A DNA stretch of 64,000 nucleotides. It comes from Sulfuricurvum sp. GTDB lineage: Bacteria > Campylobacterota > Campylobacteria > Campylobacterales > Sulfurimonadaceae. The DNA is taken from positions 1-64,000 of the forward strand of contig NZ_JAQTNN010000017.1 in the NCBI RefSeq assembly GCF_028713855.1, in the 5' to 3' direction. Shown piece after piece: positions 44,372-51,053 of the stretch (positions are counted from its first letter, which is position 1; each line of letters opens with the position of its first letter). Below the pieces are notes generated by a model. It worked only from the letters and a program-made list of their open reading frames with translations, was not told where the DNA came from and did no database searches. The position numbers were made by a program, and so were the translations under genes.

Positions 44372-44782
44372 TTACAGAACTTTTATCTCTTCGATAGAGA
44401 TGTTCAAAACACTACAAACCTCTGCAAATAAGTTATTTGTAAACTCCAGCATAGATTTGATTTCTTCCTTTGAGGGTAGTCTTCTATGGGGTGATGGATA
44501 CGATTCACGGATATGGTATTCACTTATAATGTCTAAAAAAGAGAGATCACATTCAGGTAGAGTTAATCGATGTTTTATAAGCTTGTATATTTCTATCAAA
44601 TCGTGAATTTTTACAATTTTACTGTTTTCAAATGCTAATATCGATTTTAACGTTATCTCAGCAGAATAATGAATTTCAACGGCAACAATATCGCTGTAAT
44701 GGTTTAGATCATACAGTAAATTAGCCGTGCTTAAGTGATGCCAAGCCTTTGTTAACCACTCTTTAGCTGACGTTTCGTTCAT
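44372..44782 (-). CDS. HEPN-domain protein (putative RNase toxin of a MNT/HEPN pair)
   Basis: 136 aa from the ATG at 44782, 20 bases inside the end of the nucleotidyltransferase gene; the longer frame adds five residues. It is an all-helical HEPN domain with the R-x6-H motif Arg92...His99 (IRESYPSPH), the expected RNase site. The start NETSAKEWLTKAWHHLSTANLLYD is typical. The tyrosine two residues after the histidine that is AMPylated in HepT-type proteins is absent. AT-rich relative to neighbours. Toxin, immune or simple nucleotide-related roles remain possible. Confidence 0.8.
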   Translation of the reverse strand: MNETSAKEWLTKAWHHLSTANLLYDLNHYSDIVAVEIHYSAEITLKSILAFENSKIVKIHDLIEIYKLIKHRLTLPECDLSFLDIISEYHIRESYPSPHRRLPSKEEIKSMLEFTNNLFAEVCSVLNISIEEIKVL

Positions 44783-45101
44783 ACAACACTTTTCCATTTT
44801 GCAGGATGTCTACTTTGTAAAAATAATCTTCACGTGCATTGATAAAACTCGATGGAGCGGATAAAACATCAATGCCGTTTGTATGATGATTCATGATGAT
44901 GGATCGCAGTTGTTTTCTTGCTTTTAAATTATAATCTCTACCATCTTCTATGTTCAAATCATCTTTGACCAAAAATAGATCAATGTCACTATCTTCCGTA
45001 GGAGTGCCATAGGCATAAGAACCAAACAAGATAATCTTATCAGGATCAAGAGGCTTAAGACATTCAACAATTTCATGTTTGAGTGCTTCAATATCTACCA
45101 T
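44763..45101 (-). CDS. MNT-type nucleotidyltransferase (putative antitoxin)
   Basis: 112 aa minimal nucleotidyltransferase. The catalytic motif GSYAYGTPTEDSDID has Gly27-Ser28 and, after ten residues, Asp39-x-Asp41; a third acidic residue is Asp78 in NGIDVL. All three metal ligands are therefore intact, so it may be an active AMP-transferase of the MntA type that neutralises the paired HEPN protein. AGAGGAGGGATCAG gives a strong ribosome site, and a TATAAT box lies 29 bases upstream. Confidence 0.88.
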   Translation of the reverse strand: MVDIEALKHEIVECLKPLDPDKIILFGSYAYGTPTEDSDIDLFLVKDDLNIEDGRDYNLKARKQLRSIIMNHHTNGIDVLSAPSSFINAREDYFYKVDILQNGKVLYERNVS

Positions 45102-45129
45102 CTGATCCCTCCTCTTTGCAATTGAGTAA

Positions 45130-45135
45130 ATTATA
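45130..45135 (-). promoter_or_regulatory. -10 box of the MNT/HEPN pair
   Basis: TATAAT on the minus strand, preceded by GGGA, 29 bases before the MNT gene, in the 71-base gap after the transglutaminase-like gene. It shows the pair can be transcribed on its own. The -35 is unclear. Confidence 0.5.
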
Positions 45136-45171
45136 TCCCAAAACTCATAAAGAGATTCACAACTGATAGTT

Positions 45172-45768
45172 TTATATTTTTTTAGTCTTTAGATACTGCA
45201 AAATATTATTCCAATCATCTTTATAATAATTTTTTATATAAGTTTTAATGCTCTTTATCTCTGTCATTCTCCGTTTTTCCAACATTATTAGACTACCATC
45301 CGCTTCTAATATTTCCAACCAACCTTGGAGAGCATTCTCTTCCTCTTCTGTTCGATTTGGAATATTTTTCAGTAAATATTCATGATATGTTGCTTGTTCT
45401 ATTTTGTCCAAATAATCTTTAGGTAAATTATTGTAATCATGATAAATCACATTATTACCTTTTGCGATATATATTTCATCCAATATCAGACAATCTGAAT
45501 TAATTTCATTTATAAGTTGATTGTGAATAGTCACATCTATTTTTTGACCTTCATAACTATTCCACTGATGTAGCGCATATTTAGCATTATGCTCGATAAG
45601 ACCAAAATGAAGACCGATATCAATATGATAATATCGATGCAAATAATATTTTAGTATAAATGGTATCCGGTCACAAGCACCTTTAATATTATCTTCTTCA
45701 ATTTTATCTGCTAACAAAGAGCTTGTTTTTGTAATTATTTCCTGAGCAGATACCGAATTTTTATTCAT
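45172..45768 (-). CDS. Unknown protein with a transglutaminase-like Cys-His-Asp pattern
   Basis: 198 aa, visibly AT-rich. No confident family match. The order GACDRIP (Cys32), ALHQWN (His67) and GQKIDVT (Asp78) reproduces the spacing and surroundings of transglutaminase/NAT-like cysteine enzymes, where Cys starts a helix, His-x-W precedes a turn and I-D-V/P-T follows. The C-terminal ~60 residues are charged and helical. No signal peptide. A cytosolic cysteine peptidase, acyltransferase or toxin-like function is possible. Weak AAAGTGA binding site. It sits beside a palindromic repeat and a MNT/HEPN pair. Confidence 0.55.
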   Translation of the reverse strand: MNKNSVSAQEIITKTSSLLADKIEEDNIKGACDRIPFILKYYLHRYYHIDIGLHFGLIEHNAKYALHQWNSYEGQKIDVTIHNQLINEINSDCLILDEIYIAKGNNVIYHDYNNLPKDYLDKIEQATYHEYLLKNIPNRTEEEENALQGWLEILEADGSLIMLEKRRMTEIKSIKTYIKNYYKDDWNNILQYLKTKKI

Positions 45769-45799
45769 AATAAGTCACTTTCTTAATATAACTGGATTC

Positions 45800-45864
45800 C
45801 CGTTCGCCCTGAGCCTGTCGAAGGGTAATAAAAGTTCATGGTTCGACAAGCTCAGGGCGAACGG
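45800..45864 (+). repeat. 65-base palindromic dispersed element, copy 1
   Basis: Two 23-base arms (45800-45822 and 45842-45864) are inverted complements with one mismatch; the loop is 19 bases and ends in CATGG. It sits 8 bases beyond the nadA stop and before the accessory gene. The second copy is at 52537-52601 in the opposite orientation. As RNA the arms would form a long GC-rich hairpin, so it may act as a terminator for nadA. Sequences with CTGAGC.TGTCGAA cores are familiar as scattered repeats in many unrelated bacteria. Confidence 0.88.
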
Positions 45865-45871
45865 AGATTAC

Positions 45872-46876
45872 TTATAACGCCATCATCCTCTCTAATGCGA
45901 TTCTTGCCCAATAGGCAGTATCTTCGTCCACTTCGATCTCATTGATCGGAGCACCGTCCTCGATCGATTTAAGGACATTATACAAATCTTCCAGCGTCGT
46001 TTCATTCATCGTCGGACATTCGGGTTTTGTAGAAGAAAGAATATACGTATTGGATGGACGGAGGCGGTTGACCATATTAAACTCCGTCCCTACTGCCACC
46101 TTTTGATCCGCTGGAAGTTCCATGATGTATTTGATGAGTTGCGAAGTCGAACCGACGAAATCGGCGCGGTCACAGATGGCGGGATCGCATTCAGGATGAA
46201 CGGCGATCAAAATGTCGGGATATTTATTGCGATAAAACTCGATGTCATCGACACTGAAAAGCTGATGAACAGAGCAAAATCCGTCGTAGCAAATGATGTC
46301 GGCTTCTTTAGGATCGGTTCCATCACCTAGTACGCACGATTTGAGTCCCATCATATTGGCGATGTTTTGCCCCAGACAGCGATCAGGGACGAAAAGGATC
46401 TTTTTCCCCTCGGCGAGTGCATTGGTGATAATCGTTTTGGCGTTGGAGCTGGTGCAGACCATCCCCCCCATTTTCCCGACACGCGCTTTGACGTCGGCAT
46501 TGGAGTTGATGTAGGTGATCGGGAGGATATTCTCTTGCGCGATCCCGCTCGCTTCCAGCTTGGCAATCGATTCGTCATAGTAAAGACCGTCGATCATTTT
46601 TGCCATCGCACAACACGCGAGTTTTGGCATAACAACCCGTTTGTGTGGGCTGAGAATTTTGACACTTTGCCCCATAAATCCGACACCACAGAACACGACG
46701 AACTCTTTATCATCCGCCATCGTCCGCTTGGCGAGTTCGAGCGAATCTCCCGTTATATCTCCCATCTCGAACACTTCATCGCGCTGATAGAAATGCGCTA
46801 CGACGGTGACGCTGAGGCGATTTTTTAGATCAATAATTTTTTGTTTTAACTCTTCTGCACTAGTATTCAAAACCAT
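45872..46876 (-). CDS. nadA: Quinolinate synthase NadA
   Basis: 334 aa [4Fe-4S] enzyme that condenses iminoaspartate and dihydroxyacetone phosphate. Motifs: VVAHFYQRDEVFEMGDITGDSLELA, FCGVGFMGQSVKIL, cysteines in LACCAMAK, VHPECDPAICDRADFVGSTSQ and KPECPTMNETTL. The ATG at 46876 has AAGGA directly adjacent, too close for normal use; TTG at 46870 would have a six-base spacing, so the true start may be two codons later. It belongs with nadC. Confidence 0.95.
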   Translation of the reverse strand: MVLNTSAEELKQKIIDLKNRLSVTVVAHFYQRDEVFEMGDITGDSLELAKRTMADDKEFVVFCGVGFMGQSVKILSPHKRVVMPKLACCAMAKMIDGLYYDESIAKLEASGIAQENILPITYINSNADVKARVGKMGGMVCTSSNAKTIITNALAEGKKILFVPDRCLGQNIANMMGLKSCVLGDGTDPKEADIICYDGFCSVHQLFSVDDIEFYRNKYPDILIAVHPECDPAICDRADFVGSTSQLIKYIMELPADQKVAVGTEFNMVNRLRPSNTYILSSTKPECPTMNETTLEDLYNVLKSIEDGAPINEIEVDEDTAYWARIALERMMAL

Positions 46877-46897
46877 TCCTTACTCTCATTAGGATGT

Positions 46898-46919
46898 TAT
46901 TATATCTTTTGAAATATAA
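46898..46919. promoter_or_regulatory. Divergent -10 boxes for nadA and plsY
   Basis: TATAAT on the minus strand at 46898-46903 (for nadA) and on the plus strand at 46914-46919 (for plsY), ten bases apart in the 79-base intergenic gap. No clear -35 boxes. Polymerases would overlap, so the two genes probably compete. Confidence 0.5.
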
Positions 46920-46955
46920 TACCATCCAAAATTTACCAACAAAGAGTCACCTATT

Positions 46956-47570
46956 ATGGATTTTTTATTTAACCTCAATGTTCAGTTTTATTTAGCAGCC
47001 TATCTCCTCGGCGGTATTCCGTTCGGGCTTATTTTGGCAAAAGTATTTGCAGGGGTCAACATCACCGATTCAGGCTCAGGAAGCATCGGGGCAACTAATG
47101 TATTGCGTGTTGTCAAAGAGACCAACCCTGCCCTCGCCAAAAAACTCGGAGCCGCGACGTTAGCCCTCGATGCCCTCAAAGGGATCGCCGTCGTCCTCGC
47201 TGCCAAATATTTTGAAATGAGTGATTCGGTTCAATGGATGGTTGCCGTCCTCGCTGTTATCGGACATTGCTTTAGTCCGTATATGTGGTTCGAGGGGGGT
47301 AAAGGGGTTGCGACGGGCATGGGCGTTATGGCGGTTATGCTACCGATCCCTACCGCCATTGCACTCATCGTTTGGGGCGTTGCGGCAAAAACCATCCGTA
47401 TCTCATCCCTTTCCTCGATGCTCGGACTTCTTGCCCTCGTCGTGGCATCATTTCTCCTTTATCCGGCAATGTTTCACGCTCCGGTAGTTTTCATCGCCTT
47501 TATCCTCTTTTATAAACATATTCCGAATTTTATCCGTCTATTCCAAGGCGAAGAGAAACGGGTCGCATGA
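46956..47570 (+). CDS. plsY: Glycerol-3-phosphate acyltransferase PlsY
   Basis: 204 aa with five or more membrane helices. It makes lysophosphatidate from acyl-phosphate. The three conserved loops are present: GGIPFGLILAKVF, GSGSIGATNVLRV and GHCFSPYMWFEGGKGVATGMG. Start ATG at 46956; a GAGTCACCT element precedes it. It overlaps folB by four bases. Confidence 0.95.
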   Translation: MDFLFNLNVQFYLAAYLLGGIPFGLILAKVFAGVNITDSGSGSIGATNVLRVVKETNPALAKKLGAATLALDALKGIAVVLAAKYFEMSDSVQWMVAVLAVIGHCFSPYMWFEGGKGVATGMGVMAVMLPIPTAIALIVWGVAAKTIRISSLSSMLGLLALVVASFLLYPAMFHAPVVFIAFILFYKHIPNFIRLFQGEEKRVA

Positions 47571-47893
47571 AAATCCTAATCGAAAATCTCACCTTTGATA
47601 CCATCATCGGGATTCTCGATTTTGAACGTATGACCCCTCAAAAAGTGCATATTGATTGCACGATTGACTACCCCTATTCTCACGGTAATTTTATCAACTA
47701 CGCCGAAGTTGCCGAAATCATTGAAATGACCCTGCACAGAGAGCAATTCGAGCTCATCGAAACCGCCCTCGAAGTTTTAAGCGCAACCCTTAAAGAACAC
47801 TTCCCCCTCATCAAAGAGCTCTCATTAACCATCCGAAAACCGAATATTCTTCCGCACTGCACCGTCGGCGTACACCACACAACCCGGTTTTAA
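47567..47893 (+). CDS. folB: Dihydroneopterin aldolase family protein FolB
   Basis: 108 aa. It cleaves dihydroneopterin to 6-hydroxymethyl-dihydropterin in folate synthesis, supplying FolK. Recognisable parts: ENLTFDTIIGILDFERMTPQKVHIDCTIDY (with the catalytic Glu region) and the C-terminal LTIRKPNILPHCTVGV, where the conserved lysine is seen. Its start overlaps the plsY stop (GCATGA). Confidence 0.87.
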   Translation: MKILIENLTFDTIIGILDFERMTPQKVHIDCTIDYPYSHGNFINYAEVAEIIEMTLHREQFELIETALEVLSATLKEHFPLIKELSLTIRKPNILPHCTVGVHHTTRF

Positions 47894-47929
47894 CCTCATA
47901 ACGTCAACAATTCATTCACGATTGCTTAT

Positions 47930-47935
47930 TATAAT
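47930..47935 (+). promoter_or_regulatory. -10 box of the OmpA-family lipoprotein gene
   Basis: TATAAT in TTATTATAATTGCGA, 33 bases before the ATG at 47968. A TCAACA sequence lies 20 bases upstream, longer than ideal. Confidence 0.45.
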
Positions 47936-47967
47936 TGCGATTATCAAACTTTAAAGGATACTTTATT

Positions 47968-48609
47968 ATGAAAAAAACAGCCCTATCTCTTTTAACGGCA
48001 AGTCTCTTATTCGTCGGATGTACCGGCATGGATACCGGACTTACCAATGCCCAAACCGGAGCACTCATCGGCGGCGTTGCCGGAGCGGTTGCAGGTAAAG
48101 CGACTTCCAACCACAGTACCAAACGAACCCTTATCGGCGGTGCCGTCGGAGCATTGGCCGGATACGGAATCGGTGCCTATATGGACAAACAACAAGCCGA
48201 ACTTAACCAAGAACTCAAAGGAAGCGGTGTAGAAGTACAACGCCAAGGCGATACGATCAACCTCAATATGCCCGGCGGCATTACTTTCGATACGGGCAAA
48301 GCTACGATCAAACCTAACTTTAATCCTGTCCTCAATGACATCGCGAATGTTATGAGCAAATACCCTGAAACCCGAATTGAGATTCAAGGCCATACCGATA
48401 ATGTCGGAAGCGACGCAGACAATCAAAAACTTTCCGAATTGCGTGCCCAAAGTGTCACATCAGCCCTTATCGGTATGGGAGTCACAAGCACACGTCTAAG
48501 CCCTGTCGGATACGGCGAGACCAAACCGATCGCGACCAATGACACACCCGCAGGTCGTGAAGCCAACCGCCGCGTTGAAATCAAAATCATCCCTAATCCT
48601 GCCAAATAA
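47968..48609 (+). CDS. OmpA-family outer-membrane lipoprotein (YiaD-like)
   Basis: 213 aa from the ATG at 47968, chosen because it starts a clean lipoprotein signal, MKKTALSLLTASLLFVGC (lipidated Cys18); the longer frame adds 11 residues before it. Glycine-zipper segments follow (ALIGGVAGAVAGKA and GGAVGALAGYGIGAY, about 30-75). The C-terminal OmpA domain (about 100-210) binds peptidoglycan: IQGHTDNVGSDADNQKLSELRAQSV. It probably links the outer membrane to the wall. It is similar to YiaD-type proteins. Confidence 0.92.
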   Translation: MKKTALSLLTASLLFVGCTGMDTGLTNAQTGALIGGVAGAVAGKATSNHSTKRTLIGGAVGALAGYGIGAYMDKQQAELNQELKGSGVEVQRQGDTINLNMPGGITFDTGKATIKPNFNPVLNDIANVMSKYPETRIEIQGHTDNVGSDADNQKLSELRAQSVTSALIGMGVTSTRLSPVGYGETKPIATNDTPAGREANRRVEIKIIPNPAK

Positions 48610-48729
48610 TCTTCTTCCTCTCTTTTTGTGAGGGGTAATATCACTCTCCAAGAAGCACCGTTATTGTTCAAAAAAATTCCAATATTTAAAATAAATTGAA
48701 AAAGAGTTTAAATTTTCCTAAAATTGTGG

Positions 48730-48735
48730 TATCAT
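48730..48735 (+). promoter_or_regulatory. Possible -10 box of the HsrA-like regulator gene
   Basis: TATCAT preceded by TGTGG, 30 bases before the ATG at 48766. The upstream 60 bases are very A/T-rich with phased T/A tracts, as in Campylobacterota promoters. The remainder of the 156-base gap shows only a weak stem near 48617. Confidence 0.4.
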
Positions 48736-48765
48736 TTCCGGAAAATTTCGCACCGAGGAGCGTGA

Positions 48766-49437
48766 ATGCGCATTCTGATCATTGAAGATGAAGTAACCCT
48801 CAACAAAACCCTTGCAGAAGGGCTCAAAGAGTTCGGTTACCAAAGCGATGTCGTCGAGACCCTGAAAGACGGTGAGTACTATCTCGATATCCGTAACTAT
48901 GACTTGATCTTGATGGATTGGATGCTGCCAGATGGCAATAGCATCGATATCATCCCAGACATTAAAACTAATACCCCTAAAACCGTGATCGTCGTTCTCT
49001 CTGCACGTGATGATAACGAAAGTGAAATTGAAGCGCTTCGCGCCGGTGCTGATGATTACATCCGCAAACCGTTTGATTTTGACGTACTTGTTGCCCGTGT
49101 TGAAGCACGTTTGCGTTTCGGCGGCAGCAATATCATCGAAATTGATGATTTGACAATCAATCCTGAAGAGGAAAAAATCATCTACAAAGAAAAAGAGATC
49201 GAACTCAAAGGGAAACCTTTTGAAGTATTGACTCATCTTGCACGTCACCGTGATCAAATTGTTTCGAAAGAACAATTGCTTGATGCGATCTGGGAAGAAC
49301 CAGAACTCGTTACCCCGAACGTTATCGAGGTTGCGATCAACCAAATCCGTCAAAAAATGGATAAACCTCTCGGCATTACAACAATCGAGACGGTACGTCG
49401 CCGTGGATACCGCTTTTGTTTTCCAAAAGAAGTATAA
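48766..49437 (+). CDS. hsrA: HsrA/CosR-like OmpR-family response regulator
   Basis: 223 aa. The C-terminal 90 residues (GSNIIEIDDLTINPEEEKIIYK, GKPFEVLTHLARHRDQIVSKEQ, ETVRRRGYRFC) are almost the same as I recall for HP1043/HsrA of Helicobacter and CosR of Campylobacter, which are essential orphan regulators of redox and respiratory genes. Unlike HsrA, the receiver here looks fully functional: acidic Glu7-Asp8, phospho-acceptor Asp51 in LMDWMLPDG and Lys101 in IRKPFD. A histidine kinase gene overlaps its end. GAGGAGCGTGA precedes the ATG. Confidence 0.9.
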   Translation: MRILIIEDEVTLNKTLAEGLKEFGYQSDVVETLKDGEYYLDIRNYDLILMDWMLPDGNSIDIIPDIKTNTPKTVIVVLSARDDNESEIEALRAGADDYIRKPFDFDVLVARVEARLRFGGSNIIEIDDLTINPEEEKIIYKEKEIELKGKPFEVLTHLARHRDQIVSKEQLLDAIWEEPELVTPNVIEVAINQIRQKMDKPLGITTIETVRRRGYRFCFPKEV

Positions 49438-50717
49438 GACGACGCTTCCTTTTTCAACTCATTGTCGCCTCGGCGGCATTGGTTATTCTCTTTTCCTCTT
49501 TTCTGTATCTTTTTATCAAACAATCCATATACGATGAAAAACAAGCTGAACTGATTACCTACGCTGAAAACATCTCTGCCTATAAATCTTTATTAGCTTC
49601 TCAACAAAATAATGCGGATGCCCTTATGGGTCTAAGTGTTGAACTGCTCACCCTTCATACTCAAGAAGAACATCTTGACTTTTATGAAACCATTCATCGG
49701 GATAAAACCACAACATTAACGTTAATTTACCCTTTTGATTTTGAACACTCTTCGTATCTAAAAGTAAGCCGTGATATTACTTCGACGAAACGGCTATTAG
49801 CTAAAATCCTCAACTCTATTTTTCTGATCAATGCTGTCGGTTTTGTTGTAATTATCCTCTACGCGATCGCCTTTTCAAAAATGCTGATCGCTCCCATCAG
49901 TGCCCTTACCCGCCGACTAGCCAATATGAATGAGCATCTAATACGCCCAATCAAAGTCGAACAGCTCCCTGATGAATTCGAGCCTCTGGGGGAGACTCTC
50001 AATCGCCTGATGGCACGCATTCAAAATTTCGTAAAATACCAAAAAGAGCTCTTTATCGGTGCGGCACATGAGCTTAAAACGCCTCTTGCCGTCATCAAAC
50101 TCAAAAATCAGGTTACTCTGATCAAAAAACGGAGTCCGGAAGAGTACATTGAGGCGATCCGAATCACCAATAAAAGCGTCGATGAAATGAATAAAATTGT
50201 TGCTGATATTCTCAATATCGGTCGACAGGAAGGGGCACAACTGGAAATCCCTGTCGAAGCCGATATTATCCAAGTTCTCAAAAAATGGGAAGGGGATTTT
50301 GCCTTGCTGGCACACAGTGAGAACAAAACATTGAAGGCCCATTTTATCCCAGACTCGTTTATGGCTGTTTTACAAGTGACGCTGCTTAATCAAATCCTCC
50401 AAAATTTCTTGCAAAATGCGCTGAAATTTACCCCTGAAGGGAAGAATATTACTTTCCAAAGTTATCTCAGCGATATCGGTATTGTCATCGAAGTGATCGA
50501 TGAAGGGTGTGGAATTGATGAAAGCGTCGATCTGTTTGCCCCGTTTAAACGACAAGGAAATAAATCCGGAGTCGGATTGGGTCTCTTTTTAGCAAAAAGT
50601 GCCGCAGAAGCAATAGGGGCGAAAATCACCCTTACCAACCGTGAGGATGGAATTGACGGTTCATGTGCCCGTCTTGTTCTCCCTTCGAAACTGTGTTGTG
50701 TCCTTCCGCAGCGATAA
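49416..50717 (+). CDS. Histidine kinase paired with the HsrA-like regulator
   Basis: 433 aa. The start is TTG at 49416, 22 bases inside the regulator gene; no ATG gives the N-terminus before the first membrane helix (about 12-32). A periplasmic stretch, second helix (about 128-150) and HAMP domain (about 152-205) follow. H-box AAHELKTPLAVIKLKNQ, N-box NQILQNFLQNALKFT, G-boxes DEGCGIDESV and GVGLGLFLAKSAAE. Cognate kinase of the HsrA-like protein by position. Its 3' end is followed by an 82-base gap to the ferredoxin gene. Confidence 0.88.
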   Translation: MFSKRSIRRRFLFQLIVASAALVILFSSFLYLFIKQSIYDEKQAELITYAENISAYKSLLASQQNNADALMGLSVELLTLHTQEEHLDFYETIHRDKTTTLTLIYPFDFEHSSYLKVSRDITSTKRLLAKILNSIFLINAVGFVVIILYAIAFSKMLIAPISALTRRLANMNEHLIRPIKVEQLPDEFEPLGETLNRLMARIQNFVKYQKELFIGAAHELKTPLAVIKLKNQVTLIKKRSPEEYIEAIRITNKSVDEMNKIVADILNIGRQEGAQLEIPVEADIIQVLKKWEGDFALLAHSENKTLKAHFIPDSFMAVLQVTLLNQILQNFLQNALKFTPEGKNITFQSYLSDIGIVIEVIDEGCGIDESVDLFAPFKRQGNKSGVGLGLFLAKSAAEAIGAKITLTNREDGIDGSCARLVLPSKLCCVLPQR

Positions 50718-50798
50718 GTTTGAGTAGTTTAAAACTCCTCAAAGGTTCCTTTCGCTATAAATCGCGCAATAACCAATAAAAAAACCGAGGTTTACCCT

Positions 50799-51053
50799 AT
50801 GCCACTATTAATAGTCGATGAATGTATTGCATGCGACGCATGCCGTGAAGAGTGCCCGATGGATGCAATTGAAGAGGGCGATCCGATTTATATCATTGAC
50901 CCGGACCGTTGTACCGAATGTGTAGGAACCTACGATGAACCTGCTTGTATCGCCGTGTGTCCGGTAGATTGTATTATCCCTGATAAAGACAATGTCGAAA
51001 CGATGCAAGAACTCCTCTATAAGCATAAGCAATTGCAAGAGGAAGAGGAGTAA
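50799..51053 (+). CDS. YfhL-type 2[4Fe-4S] ferredoxin
   Basis: 84 aa. Two cluster motifs: Cys9, Cys12, Cys15, Cys19 (CIACDACREECP) and Cys38, Cys41, Cys50, Cys54 with an extra Cys58 (the 8-residue insertion between Cys41 and Cys50 is typical of YfhL/Alvin-type ferredoxins). It carries electrons at low potential. The C-terminal 25 residues are charged helix. ACCGAGGTTTACCCT precedes the ATG. The phosphatase gene follows with no gap. Confidence 0.93.
   Translation: MPLLIVDECIACDACREECPMDAIEEGDPIYIIDPDRCTECVGTYDEPACIAVCPVDCIIPDKDNVETMQELLYKHKQLQEEEE

Noticed and set aside
44372-45101. Reading the MNT/HEPN pair as a classical HepT/MntA system
   Set aside because: The R-x4-H-x-Y motif of HepT is not present; the motif here is R-x6-H without the tyrosine, so only the general MNT/HEPN assignment is kept.
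48609-48650. Weak stem (CCTCTC/GAGGGG) after the OmpA-family gene
   Set aside because: Six pairs with one wobble and no T-run after the second arm; not convincing as a terminator.
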